Positions 9,393 through 17,722 of a stretch of 64,000 nucleotides of DNA are shown here, in pieces. Both the position numbers and the translations under genes were made by a program. The stretch comes from Pseudokordiimonas caeni (GTDB taxonomy: Bacteria > Pseudomonadota > Alphaproteobacteria > Sphingomonadales > Kordiimonadaceae). The stretch spans positions 1,527,255 through 1,591,254 of the forward strand of contig NZ_JAPPRR010000001.1 of the NCBI RefSeq assembly GCF_026719705.1. The letters run 5' to 3'. The notes below the pieces were generated by a model. The model saw only the letters and a program-made list of their open reading frames with translations. It ran no database searches and was not told the DNA's origin. The first letter of the stretch is position 1; every line of letters starts with the position of its first letter.

Positions 9393-10049
9393 GTGTCGAA
9401 AGCGACTGAAAAGGCTTATGAAACGATCCGCGCGGCGATCCTGTCCGGGCGCTACGCTCCGGGCGCCCATCTCAAGGAAGAGGAACTGGTCGGCCTTTGC
9501 GGGGTGAGCCGCACCCCGGTGCGCGATGCCCTCAGGCGGCTTGCAGCCGACCGTTATGTGGTCGCGCGCCGCAATCAGGGCACCTATGTCAATGAATGGT
9601 CGCTCGACGACATCGCCTGCATCTTCGAGATGCGCGCCCTTCTCGAAGGCTATGCCGCCGAACGCGCCGCCTCCCGCATCACGCCCGATCAGCTCGCCCG
9701 TGTCGACAAGGCATGGCGCGATATCGAGGACGTGCTCTCGAAAGACAGTCTGGACATCCCGGAATTCCTGCGCGCCAACCGCGTGTTCCACACAACGATC
9801 ATTGAGGCGGCCTGCAACCGCCAACTCCGCGAAACCATCGACCAGCTGGTACAGCCCCCGATCGTCAATCGCACGGCGATGACCTATTCACGGCAGGATC
9901 TGCGCCAGAGCAACGATCACCACGGGCTGATCCTGTCGGCACTTAAAACAGGCGACGCGGTCACCGCCTGCACGGCGATGCGCCAGCACCTGCTGACGTC
10001 CTATCAAAATTTCCTGCGCAATTACGACCGGTCGCTGGGGCAGGAATAA
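9393..10049 (+). CDS. GntR-family transcriptional regulator with FCD ligand-binding domain
   Basis: One-component repressor/activator, 218 residues. Residues 1-75 form a winged helix-turn-helix (LKEEELVGLCGVSRTPVRDALRRLAADRY in two stretches); residues 80-215 form the all-helical FCD domain with histidines (FHTTIIEA, NDHHGLILSA, MRQHLLTS) positioned as the usual metal/ligand site. The frame extends upstream to a GTG at 9333, but the GTG at 9393 has a good ribosome-binding site (AAAGGAA at 9379-9385) and gives a normal family length. It sits between the receptor and the convergent hyuBA genes and is the natural candidate to bind the TGTATACA sites at 6651, 15072 and 15095. Ligand unknown. Confidence 0.9.
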   Translation: MSKATEKAYETIRAAILSGRYAPGAHLKEEELVGLCGVSRTPVRDALRRLAADRYVVARRNQGTYVNEWSLDDIACIFEMRALLEGYAAERAASRITPDQLARVDKAWRDIEDVLSKDSLDIPEFLRANRVFHTTIIEAACNRQLRETIDQLVQPPIVNRTAMTYSRQDLRQSNDHHGLILSALKTGDAVTACTAMRQHLLTSYQNFLRNYDRSLGQE

Positions 10050-10064
10050 CCGGAAAAACCATAG

Positions 10065-10101
10065 AAAAGGGCCGCCTGTGACATCCACCGGCGGCCCTTT
10101 T
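10065..10101. terminator. Bidirectional terminator between gntR and hyuB
   Basis: Perfect 12-bp inverted repeat: AAAAGGGCCGCC (10065-10076) and GGCGGCCCTTTT (10090-10101), 13-base loop. The A tract on the left and T tract on the right make it suitable for stopping both the rightward gntR and the leftward hyuB transcripts, which converge here. Confidence 0.87.
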
Positions 10102-10117
10102 TCATTTTATGCAGCGA

Positions 10118-11980
10118 TCAGTGCTGGCGCGGCGGCATTGGCGCTGGCAGGCCGGTCTCCACCTCGCAGCGTGCCCGCAGTTCCTCGATCGACGGGCCGA
10201 AATTGAAGATCTGGCTGGTGTCGATTGTCTTCGCCATTTCAGCGCGGCGGGCCGTGGTGGCGGCTTCATCGACTGTGAAGTCATCCCGCACTTTCACGCC
10301 ATAATTGTCAAAGGCACCCTCAATGCTCACAAGGCCGCGTTTCACCTCAAGTGCAACGAGATCGGCGTCACGCTCGACCGGGCTGCCCCAGCCGCCGCCA
10401 CCCCAAGTGATATAGTCGAGCTCGTCGCCTTCCTGTACCTCTATATTGTCGCACTTGGCGGGCAGGATGATTTCCTCGCCCGATTTGCGGCGCAGTACCT
10501 TCCTTGAACGCTCGCCCGGCTCGCCACCATTCACGCCCCAGGGTGAAGTGAACCAGCGGTCGTCGTGGATCGCGATGATGCCGTCATTCAGGAAGGCATA
10601 GGTCATCAGGATGCCATTGCCACCGCGGTTCTTGCCCGCCCCGCCGCTATCGGGAAGCGAGGTATAGCGGGTGATCCGCATCGGGAAATAGCGCTCCAGA
10701 AATTCGTTCGGCACGTTGGTGAAACCCGGCCACAGGCTGTGACCATCGGGCCCGTCGCCCCAGGGACGCCCCGGAATGCCGCCGAAGCCGATCTGGAAGA
10801 GCTGGAACCATTCGCGGCTGTCCTTGTGGAAGCCGGAATACATCAAGTGCGGACTTGAAGAGAAACCGGCCGCGTTCAGGAATTCCGGCTGCCCCTGCCC
10901 CAGAAGCCCGCCAAGCACATCAAAGATGCGGCCAAGCGCGTGGGTGCGGCAGGAGAGCGCCGCCGGGAAGGCCGGTTTCAGAAGGCTGCGTTCCGGGATA
11001 CGCACGTCCACGAGGTCATAGAAGCCGTCATTGAACAGCACCTGCGGGTCAAACACCATGATCATGTAGATGCCGAAGAACATCTTGAGCATGTTTTCAT
11101 TGAGATAGAAGTTCACCGAACCCACGGCCTGCGGATCTGTGCCATCGAAATCCAGAATGACCTTCTCGCCCTCTCGCCACATGGTGCATTTCAGTTTATA
11201 GGGGCCGAAACCGCGCCCGTCATCGCAGATATAATCTTCGAAGCTGACTTTCTTTTCGGAAACCGCCGAGGCGATGAGATGCCCCATCGCGCGCTTGTTG
11301 CGGGCCAGAAGCTCGTCAGTTGCCGAGGCGAAAAGATCGTCGCCGAAGCGCTCGCAAATCTCGTTCACACGGCGCTCGGCCACCCGGCAACTGGCAACGA
11401 TGGCCAACAGGTCGGCACGGCACCATTCCGGCATCCGCACCTGATGCAGCACCAGCTTCAGGATATCTTCCTGCAGCACATCCTTGCGGAACAGCTTGAT
11501 CGGCGGGATGCGCACACCTTCCTCGAAGATGGAGGTAGCGTCAGTCGGCAGCGAGCCCGGTACCTTGCCGCCGATATCCGTCTGATGGCCGAACATGCAG
11601 GCCCAGGCGGTCAGGCGTCCCTGACGGAAGATCGGCCGGATGATCAGCCAGTCGTTATTGTGACTGACAGCCCCTTCGCACGAATAGGGATCGGAAAGCC
11701 AGATCATGTCGCCTTCCTCGATCTCACCTTCATAGGCGCGCAGGAAGCCGCCAATGAAGCTGCCGAACTGGCCGACGACCATCAGGCCGTTGCGGTCGGC
11801 AATCAGCGGGAAGGCGTCGCCCTGCTCCCGGATGCCGGGGCTCATGGCCGTGCGGAAGAGTGTGGCATCCATCTCTTCCCGCGCATTGCGCAGGGCATTT
11901 TCGATGATATCGAGCGTGATGGTATCGACCTCGATCGGCGAGAAGGGCGTTTCGTTTGTCTGGATGATTGTTGCAGCCAT
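10118..11980 (-). CDS. HyuB-type hydantoinase/oxoprolinase, N-methylhydantoinase B subunit
   Basis: Member of the hydantoinase B/oxoprolinase family (N-methylhydantoinase, acetone/acetophenone carboxylase and 5-oxoprolinase relatives), 620 residues. Visible family features: ITLDIIENALRNAREEMDAT near the N-terminus, the DPYSCEGAVSHNNDW metal-binding-like stretch, PGSLPTDATSIFEEG, and the C-terminal GGGWGSPVERD. The frame extends to 11995, but the ATG at 11980 is preceded by AGGGGAAAG and is the better start. It is transcribed directly after hyuA with an 11-base gap, so the two are probably subunits of one ATP-dependent enzyme acting on a cyclic amide or a carboxylation substrate; the exact substrate cannot be read from sequence. 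Confidence 0.9.
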   Translation of the reverse strand: MAATIIQTNETPFSPIEVDTITLDIIENALRNAREEMDATLFRTAMSPGIREQGDAFPLIADRNGLMVVGQFGSFIGGFLRAYEGEIEEGDMIWLSDPYSCEGAVSHNNDWLIIRPIFRQGRLTAWACMFGHQTDIGGKVPGSLPTDATSIFEEGVRIPPIKLFRKDVLQEDILKLVLHQVRMPEWCRADLLAIVASCRVAERRVNEICERFGDDLFASATDELLARNKRAMGHLIASAVSEKKVSFEDYICDDGRGFGPYKLKCTMWREGEKVILDFDGTDPQAVGSVNFYLNENMLKMFFGIYMIMVFDPQVLFNDGFYDLVDVRIPERSLLKPAFPAALSCRTHALGRIFDVLGGLLGQGQPEFLNAAGFSSSPHLMYSGFHKDSREWFQLFQIGFGGIPGRPWGDGPDGHSLWPGFTNVPNEFLERYFPMRITRYTSLPDSGGAGKNRGGNGILMTYAFLNDGIIAIHDDRWFTSPWGVNGGEPGERSRKVLRRKSGEEIILPAKCDNIEVQEGDELDYITWGGGGWGSPVERDADLVALEVKRGLVSIEGAFDNYGVKVRDDFTVDEAATTARRAEMAKTIDTSQIFNFGPSIEELRARCEVETGLPAPMPPRQH

Positions 11981-11991
11981 TGTCTTTCCCC

Positions 11992-14046
11992 TCACGCGAC
12001 CGGATTGATCAGGATATTGCCGAAGTCATCAACGACCCCGACATGGTCGGGCAGGATCACCGCGGTCGAATCCATTTCGGTGATCACGCACGGGCCCGCC
12101 AGCCGGTCACCGGCCTCAAGCTTGGCTCGTTCATAGATCACAGCGTCGCGTTCCTGACCCTCGACCCACATGCGATGATCGCGCAGCTTCGCCTGCGCGG
12201 GGTCAGTGTCTCCCTTGGCGAGCTTCTGGGCCGGCATTTCCGCCGCCTTGCCAAGCCCGATGGCCCGAAGGTTGACGATTTCATGCACCACATCGAGATT
12301 GAAGGTGAAAAGCCGCTTGTGTTCGGCATCGAAGGCCGCTTTTACCGCCTCAATGCCTCGGCCTGCCTCGAAATCTGCGATATCGATGGCCATGCTGACC
12401 TCGAACCCCTGGCCCGCGTAGCGGACCCCGGCCTCGAACCGTACCGATTGCTCGTCCTCGGGCACGCCTTCGTCTTTCAGGTCACCTTTCACCACCTCGC
12501 GCATCTCGGCCAGCAGCGTGGCGATTTCGGCATCTTCCGTCTGGTTCACCATCTTGTTGAACGATCGGGCATGTTCGTAGCGGAGCTGCGTGGTCGCGTC
12601 CCCGGTGGCACAGAGCACGCCGGGACTGACCGGCACGATCACCGGATAAGACCCCATCAGCTTGCCGACAGCGTTCGAATGCAGGGAACCCGCGCCGCCA
12701 AATCCCATCAGCGCGAACTCGCGGGGGTCATAGCCCTGCTGCACGGAAACAAGGCGAAGCGCGCCGAACATGTTCTCGTTGGCGATATCGATGATGCCCT
12801 GTGCTGCCTCATAAAGGGTGACCCCCAGTGCATCGGCCACTTTCTGGACGACCGCCTTGGCAGCGTCCCGGTCCAGCTTGAAGGTGCCGCCCAGAAGCGA
12901 TTCCGGCAGGTTGCCAAGCACGACATGTGCGTCCGTCACCGTCGCGCGGTCACCGCCCTTGCCATAAGCCGCAGGCCCCGGCACGGCACCCGCCGATTCC
13001 GGCCCCACACGCAGAGCACGGGTCAGTTCCGGCACATGGGCGATGGAGCCACCACCAGCGCCTACCGTTTTTACATCCAGCGACGATGCCCGCACGGTGA
13101 GGTGCCCGACGCTTGTTTCGCGGCGCAGCTTGGGCTCGCCGTTTTCAATGAGCGCCACGTCGGTCGACGTGCCACCCACATCAAGCGTCAGGATATTGCC
13201 GATCCCTGCATTGCGCGAAACCCACAAGGCGCCTGTCACGCCGCCGGCTGGGCCTGACATCAGAAGGTTCACCGGATGCCCCTCGGCCTTCTCGGAGCCC
13301 ATCAGGCCGCCGTCGGAGCGCAGAAGGTTGATCCGGCCTTTCATGCCAAGGGCGCGGAGCTTGGCGCGCAGGTTGGCCACATACATGGCCATCACCGGGC
13401 GCACCAGCGAGTTGGCAACAGTGGTGAGTGCCCGCTCATATTCCTGCATCTCGGGCAGGATTTCGTGGCTCAGCGAAACCGGGATATCGGGGAAAATCTC
13501 CGCGGCGATTTCACCGACGCGTTTCTCATGCGCGCCGTTCACATAGCTATTGATCAGGCAAACCGTCAGCGCCTCGATCCCTTCGTTTTTCAGGCGCTGG
13601 AGGGCCGCCCGCACGCTTGCCTCATCAAGCGGCTTCACCACACTGCCGTCAGCGGCGAGCCGTTCGGTGACTTCGACGGTTGTCTCCAGCGGGGCCAGCG
13701 GCTCGGGCTTTGGCCAGGTAATCCAGGCGGCAAGCCCGCCAGGCACCAGCGACCGGGCAACCTGCAGGATCTGGCGGTACCCTTCGGTGACCACCAGCCC
13801 GGTGCGGGCCCCCTTGCCTTCGAGCACAGCGTTCGTCGCAACCGTCGTGCCGTGCAGGAACTGGTCGATCTCGCCAGGCTTCACGCCCGCTTCGGCACAG
13901 ATGGCCTCGGTGCCGTTGATCACGGCGACAGACGGATCATGCGGCGTACTTGGCACCTTGTTACGCCATGTTCTGCCGGTCTTTTCCTCGATCAGCAGGA
14001 GGTCGGTGAATGTCCCCCCAACGTCTACTCCGAGCCTGTATGACAT
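11992..14046 (-). CDS. HyuA-type hydantoinase/oxoprolinase, N-methylhydantoinase A subunit
   Basis: ATP-binding partner of the hydantoinase A/oxoprolinase family, 684 residues, full family length. It begins with the actin-like phosphate-binding motif (LGVDVGGTFTDLLLI), carries the second nucleotide-fold motif at mid-protein (ILTLDVGGTSTDVALIENG), and ends in the C-terminal domain with RYAGQGFEV and VITEMDSTAVI. Start ATG at 14046 follows the HMG-CoA-lyase-like gene by about 48 bases on the same strand, so lyase, hyuA and hyuB form one leftward operon. With HyuB it should hydrolyse an amide ring or carboxylate a carbonyl substrate at the cost of ATP; I cannot tell which. Confidence 0.91.
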   Translation of the reverse strand: MSYRLGVDVGGTFTDLLLIEEKTGRTWRNKVPSTPHDPSVAVINGTEAICAEAGVKPGEIDQFLHGTTVATNAVLEGKGARTGLVVTEGYRQILQVARSLVPGGLAAWITWPKPEPLAPLETTVEVTERLAADGSVVKPLDEASVRAALQRLKNEGIEALTVCLINSYVNGAHEKRVGEIAAEIFPDIPVSLSHEILPEMQEYERALTTVANSLVRPVMAMYVANLRAKLRALGMKGRINLLRSDGGLMGSEKAEGHPVNLLMSGPAGGVTGALWVSRNAGIGNILTLDVGGTSTDVALIENGEPKLRRETSVGHLTVRASSLDVKTVGAGGGSIAHVPELTRALRVGPESAGAVPGPAAYGKGGDRATVTDAHVVLGNLPESLLGGTFKLDRDAAKAVVQKVADALGVTLYEAAQGIIDIANENMFGALRLVSVQQGYDPREFALMGFGGAGSLHSNAVGKLMGSYPVIVPVSPGVLCATGDATTQLRYEHARSFNKMVNQTEDAEIATLLAEMREVVKGDLKDEGVPEDEQSVRFEAGVRYAGQGFEVSMAIDIADFEAGRGIEAVKAAFDAEHKRLFTFNLDVVHEIVNLRAIGLGKAAEMPAQKLAKGDTDPAQAKLRDHRMWVEGQERDAVIYERAKLEAGDRLAGPCVITEMDSTAVILPDHVGVVDDFGNILINPVA

Positions 14047-14094
14047 CCCGTCTGTCTCCCCGTATCGGCCTTGAGCCGTTCTGAAATCATGATA

Positions 14095-15033
14095 TCAGGC
14101 AGCGCAACTGGTGCCGCCGCCTTCTGGAAAGCCGCCCGCCTGCGCCACTTGCGACGGCACCGGACGGCCAAGAATTGTTTCGACCCAGCGTGCACCCGCG
14201 ACAATCGCATCAAGCGACAGGCCCGTTTCGACCCCGCATTCCGCGAGCATATAGACAAGGTCTTCGGTCGCGATATTGCCGGTCGCCTTCGGTGCGAACG
14301 GGCACCCGCCAAGCCCGCCGATGGAAGCATCCAGCACATCGGCGCCAGCCTCGTAGGCGGCCCATGCATTGGCGATCCCGGTGCCGCGCGTATTGTGAAG
14401 GTGGACCCGGACGGGCATCCCCGGCAAGCGTTCCTTCAGTGTGCTGACAAGCGACGCCACGGCACGCGGGTTGGCGACGCCGATGGTGTCGGCGATGGCA
14501 ATCTCGCGCGGGCCGGCCTCTGCCAGCGTTTCGGCAATCGAGACGATCCGGGCCGGATCGACCCGCCCTTCAAACGGGCAACCGAAGGCTGCCGAAATCG
14601 TCACCTGCGCCGACATGCCGTTTTCCACCGCCATACGCACGATCTGGCTTGAAACCTCGATCGATTCTGCCGACGTCTGCCCCTGATTGCGGGTCGCGAA
14701 TGTATCCGTCGCCACCACGACGGCGCCTGCTTCGTCGACCCCGCGACGCCCGCCTTCCCGCGTGGCAAGGGCCCGCAGGAGGCCGCGTTTGTTGAGAACA
14801 AGCCCGATATAGGTCACATCATTGCGGTCCGGCAGCCCGGCGATCACGTCTTCAGCGTCCGCCATTTGCGGCACGCGGGCGGGATTGACGAAACTTGCCA
14901 CTTCAAGGCGCCGCGCACCGGCATCGATGGCACGCGTGATGAGCGCGAGCTTGTTGGCTGTCGAGAAGATCACCTTCTCGTTCTGCAGGCCGTCCCGCGC
15001 GCCAACTTCGACAATTTCGACCGGTCTCATCAT
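14095..15033 (-). CDS. Hydroxymethylglutaryl-CoA lyase family protein (HMGL-like)
   Basis: TIM-barrel metal-dependent acyl-CoA lyase, 312 residues. It has the N-terminal EVGARDGLQNEK, the metal-ligand HLHNTRGTG stretch, and the C-terminal signature GLGGCPFAPKATGN with the catalytic cysteine. In leucine breakdown this family splits HMG-CoA into acetyl-CoA and acetoacetate; no other leucine genes are here, and the partner is a type III CoA transferase transcribed divergently, so a different 3-hydroxyacyl-CoA is plausible as substrate. First gene of the leftward operon with hyuA and hyuB, preceded by GGGAGA and the paired TGTATACA sites. Confidence 0.9.
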   Translation of the reverse strand: MMRPVEIVEVGARDGLQNEKVIFSTANKLALITRAIDAGARRLEVASFVNPARVPQMADAEDVIAGLPDRNDVTYIGLVLNKRGLLRALATREGGRRGVDEAGAVVVATDTFATRNQGQTSAESIEVSSQIVRMAVENGMSAQVTISAAFGCPFEGRVDPARIVSIAETLAEAGPREIAIADTIGVANPRAVASLVSTLKERLPGMPVRVHLHNTRGTGIANAWAAYEAGADVLDASIGGLGGCPFAPKATGNIATEDLVYMLAECGVETGLSLDAIVAGARWVETILGRPVPSQVAQAGGFPEGGGTSCAA

Positions 15034-15071
15034 CCGTGTCTCCCGCCCTATCCATACGCATTTCTATTGAC

Positions 15072-15102
15072 TGTATACAATCTCAAAAATAATTTGTATA
15101 CA
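15072..15102. promoter_or_regulatory. Paired GntR-type operators in divergent promoter
   Basis: Two copies of TGTATACA, at 15072-15079 and 15095-15102, with centres 23 bp apart, lie in the 188-base divergent region between the HMGL-like gene and the CoA transferase. The second copy is embedded in the perfect 12-bp palindrome TTTGTATACAAA (15093-15104). The same octamer is at 6651-6658 upstream of the TonB receptor. The spacing is about two helical turns and would let two dimers sit on nearly the same DNA face. Confidence 0.65.
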
Positions 15103-15221
15103 AAATTGGGACGCGATAAATCTGGCCATGGAAGCGATTGCCGGTCATGGGCCAATTTAAAAGAATGTATAAACTGAAGGGTCCGGTTCGCGGGGCTTCG
15201 GGTCTGGAAAAGGAGACAAGC

Positions 15222-16412
15222 ATGTCGGACAATGGCTTTGGCGCCCTGCAGGGACTGCGCATGATCGAGCTCGGCCAACTGATCGCAGGCCCCTTCTGCG
15301 GCCAGCTGATGGCCGACCATGGCGCCGAGGTCATCAAGATCGAACAGCCCGGCAGCGGCGATCCGATGCGCGAATGGGGCCGCAACAAGCCCGTCTGGTG
15401 GCCGGTCATCGCCCGCAACAAGAAATCGGTGACGCTGAACCTGCGCGTACCCGAGGGGCAAGATATCCTGCGCGAACTGGTGCGGGACGCCGACTTCCTC
15501 CTCGAGAATTTCCGGCCGGGCACCATGGAAAAATGGGGCCTTGGCTATGATGAGCTTTCCAGGATCAACCCGCGCCTGATCATGATCCGGGTTTCGGGCT
15601 ATGGCCAGACCGGGCCGTATGCGTCCCGCGCCGGCTATGGCTCAATCGGGGAAGCCATGGGCGGCATGCGCAATCTGGCAGGCGACCCTTCCACCCCGCC
15701 GAGCCGCGTGGGCCTTTCGATCGGCGATTCCCTTGCGGCCACCTATGCCACGCTTGGCGCCCTGATGGCGCTGCACCGGCGCAACGTGACGGGCCGTGGG
15801 CAGGTGGTGGACAGCGCCATCTATGAAGCCGTGCTGGCGATGATGGAATCGACTGTTCCCGAATATACCGAAGCCGGTTTCATTCGCGAACGCACGGGCT
15901 CGATCCTGCCCAAGGTCGCGCCTTCGAACGTCTATCCGACCAAGGACGGCGAAATCCTGATCGGCGCCAACCAGGACAGCGTCTGGACCCGCATGGCCGA
16001 GGCCATGGGCCGTCCGGAACTGGCCACCGACCCCCGCTATTCAAGCCACCATGCGCGCGGCGAAAACCAGCAGGAACTGGACGACCTGATCTCGGCATGG
16101 AGCCGCGGCTTCACGTCGAAGGAACTCCTGGACCTGATGGAAGAAAACGGCGTGCCGGCGGGCAAGATTTTCAAGGCACCTGATATGCTTGAGGATCCAC
16201 ACTTCAAGGCGCGCGACGCAGTGGTGAAAGTGGATCATCCGGGTTTCCAGAATATCTGGATGCAGAATGCCTTCCCGAAGTTTTCAGAAACGCCGGGTGA
16301 AATCCATTGGCCGGGCCCCGAGCTTGGTGCGCATAATGAGGATGTCTACAAGGGCATCCTTGGCCGGTCGGATGCCGACCTTGCCCGGATGAAGGCGGAA
16401 GGAATCATCTGA
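15222..16412 (+). CDS. Type III CoA transferase (CaiB/BaiF family), module A
   Basis: Family III acyl-CoA:carboxylate CoA transferase, 396 residues. Family motifs: LRMIELGQLIAGPFCGQLMADHGAEVIKIE (two pieces), the NKKSVTLNL strand, DFLLENFRPGTMEKWGL, and the catalytic aspartate region in GSIGEAMGGMRNLAGDP. The start at 15222 is chosen because AAAGGAGA precedes it; the frame itself opens earlier at 15138. Its stop overlaps the next ATG (TGATG), so it is coupled to the amidohydrolase. It probably activates a carboxylic acid made by the module, which the divergent HMGL-like lyase could then cleave. Confidence 0.92.
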   Translation: MSDNGFGALQGLRMIELGQLIAGPFCGQLMADHGAEVIKIEQPGSGDPMREWGRNKPVWWPVIARNKKSVTLNLRVPEGQDILRELVRDADFLLENFRPGTMEKWGLGYDELSRINPRLIMIRVSGYGQTGPYASRAGYGSIGEAMGGMRNLAGDPSTPPSRVGLSIGDSLAATYATLGALMALHRRNVTGRGQVVDSAIYEAVLAMMESTVPEYTEAGFIRERTGSILPKVAPSNVYPTKDGEILIGANQDSVWTRMAEAMGRPELATDPRYSSHHARGENQQELDDLISAWSRGFTSKELLDLMEENGVPAGKIFKAPDMLEDPHFKARDAVVKVDHPGFQNIWMQNAFPKFSETPGEIHWPGPELGAHNEDVYKGILGRSDADLARMKAEGII

Positions 16413-17044
16413 TGGCGGGACGCACCCCAGAAGACCTGCAGGACGATTACCGAAAGGCTGGCTTTTCCGGAACGCTCGGCTTCGGCAAGCGCCCCGCCCT
16501 GTTGATCATTGATGTATGTGCTGCCTACCTCGACCCCGAAGCCCCGCTCTATGCCGGGATCGAGGCTGAGTGCGCCAGCATCGAAACGCTCCTGCAGGCA
16601 TTCCGCGCCAAGAGATTGCCGGTCGTTCACACGCGGGTAGAATTTCTGCCGGGCGGCGCCGATGGCGGGCATTTCTACCGCAAGGTTCCGGCCCTCAAGG
16701 CCTTCGACCGCGGCAGCCCGCTCGCTGAGCCGCCAACCGCGCTGGCACCGGCCAAGGGTGAGGTCGTTGTCACCAAACAATATGCCAGCGCCTATTTCGG
16801 CACGTCGCTCGCCAGCACGCTCACAGCACTCGGCGTCGACAGCGTGGTGATCACCGGGGTCAGCACATCGGGCTGCGTGCGGGCCTCCTGCCTCGATACG
16901 CTGCAGCATGGCTTCATTCCGCTCGTCGTGGAAGATGCCTGCGGTGACCGTGACCGCCGTGTCCATGACGCCAATATCTTCGACATGGGCGCCAAATATG
17001 CCGATATCGTCTCGACAGCCGACGTACTAAGGCATCTGGCCTGA
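16412..17044 (+). CDS. Isochorismatase-fold cysteine amidohydrolase (N-carbamoylsarcosine-amidase-like)
   Basis: 210-residue cysteine hydrolase with the Asp-Lys-Cys triad of the isochorismatase superfamily: the D in ALLIIDVCAAYLDP, the K in VVTKQYASAYFGTSL, and the C in TGVSTSGCVRAS. N-carbamoylsarcosine amidohydrolases of this family work directly after N-methylhydantoinase in creatinine breakdown, which matches the nearby hyuAB genes, but the CoA transferase and lyase are not part of that route, so the real substrate may be another carbamoyl- or amide compound. Translationally coupled to the CoA transferase by TGATG overlap. Confidence 0.85.
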   Translation: MAGRTPEDLQDDYRKAGFSGTLGFGKRPALLIIDVCAAYLDPEAPLYAGIEAECASIETLLQAFRAKRLPVVHTRVEFLPGGADGGHFYRKVPALKAFDRGSPLAEPPTALAPAKGEVVVTKQYASAYFGTSLASTLTALGVDSVVITGVSTSGCVRASCLDTLQHGFIPLVVEDACGDRDRRVHDANIFDMGAKYADIVSTADVLRHLA

Positions 17045-17055
17045 GCCAGATGCCT
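17030..17055. terminator. Hairpin around the stop codon between convergent genes
   Basis: Perfect 11-bp stem AGGCATCTGGC (17030-17040) and GCCAGATGCCT (17045-17055) with the 4-base loop CTGA containing the amidohydrolase stop codon. No T tract follows on either side, so termination is plausible but unproven. The next gene converges and ends at 17070. Confidence 0.5.
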
Positions 17056-17069
17056 GCCGCTGCAGTAGG

Positions 17070-17711
17070 CTATTCGCCTGCAGCATCCTCGATCATGTCA
17101 GCCGGAAGTTCAAAGAGGTCACGAGGGAGACTTGTGCTTTCCACCTTTTTCAGGCGGGTAGCGCTTTCTTCACCCCGAACGATCACCGGCACGCCCGAAA
17201 GGCCCATCGATTCCATGTCGTTATAGGCACCCCCGCCGAAGGACATGGCCGCTTCCATCGATGCGAGTTCATCTTTCGTGAGACCAAAGGCCGCTTCATC
17301 GGCAAGGCACACCTCAATCGTCACCATGCCGGTGGCGTTCAGCTTGGCCCAGCGGCAGGCGATACCGCCCGCGGTGCCCTCTTCGCCCGTCCAGGTGCCT
17401 GCGAATTTCATCAACGGATTCTGCTGCGCTTTTTTCATCTGGGTGAGCATGGCGCCCGACATGCGGCGATACATCCCGTCCGCAGGGAAGCCGAACACAT
17501 AGGACGGCCCGGCCGGGTCATAGATCGTGAAGCGGGCGTCATCATCTTCGGTTTCCGGCTGGTCGATCCGCACCTTGCCGTGCCCGACCGAAATCTTCAT
17601 TTCTGCCTTGTCTTCGGTTTCGAACGTGAGCACGGCGTCGGCGTTTGCCGATACGGTGACAAGGCTCGCGAGCATCGCGGCGAGGCCTGCATTGATGGTC
17701 TGTTTGTTCAT
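17070..17711 (-). CDS. Exported protein of unknown function (DUF4412-like)
   Basis: 213 residues from the ATG at 17711 (preceded by GAGGAGAA); an upstream in-frame start at 17726 is less likely. The N-terminal 25 residues form a signal peptide ending near SANA. The mature part begins with a beta-rich segment (VLTFETEDKAEMKISVGHGKVRID in two pieces), which resembles the opening of periplasmic DUF4412-type proteins; one cysteine pair (C in GIACRWAK and VEVCLAD) could form a disulfide. Last gene of a leftward operon with the OmpA-like and the 18646-19590 genes, 11 bases after the OmpA-like stop. Function unknown. Confidence 0.75.
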   Translation of the reverse strand: MNKQTINAGLAAMLASLVTVSANADAVLTFETEDKAEMKISVGHGKVRIDQPETEDDDARFTIYDPAGPSYVFGFPADGMYRRMSGAMLTQMKKAQQNPLMKFAGTWTGEEGTAGGIACRWAKLNATGMVTIEVCLADEAAFGLTKDELASMEAAMSFGGGAYNDMESMGLSGVPVIVRGEESATRLKKVESTSLPRDLFELPADMIEDAAGE

Positions 17712-17722
17712 GATTTTTCTCC

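Noticed and set aside
10940-13257. Two overlapping plus-strand frames (398 and 429 codons)
   Set aside because: Opposite hyuB and hyuA, which carry the conserved motifs; the plus-strand products resemble no family.
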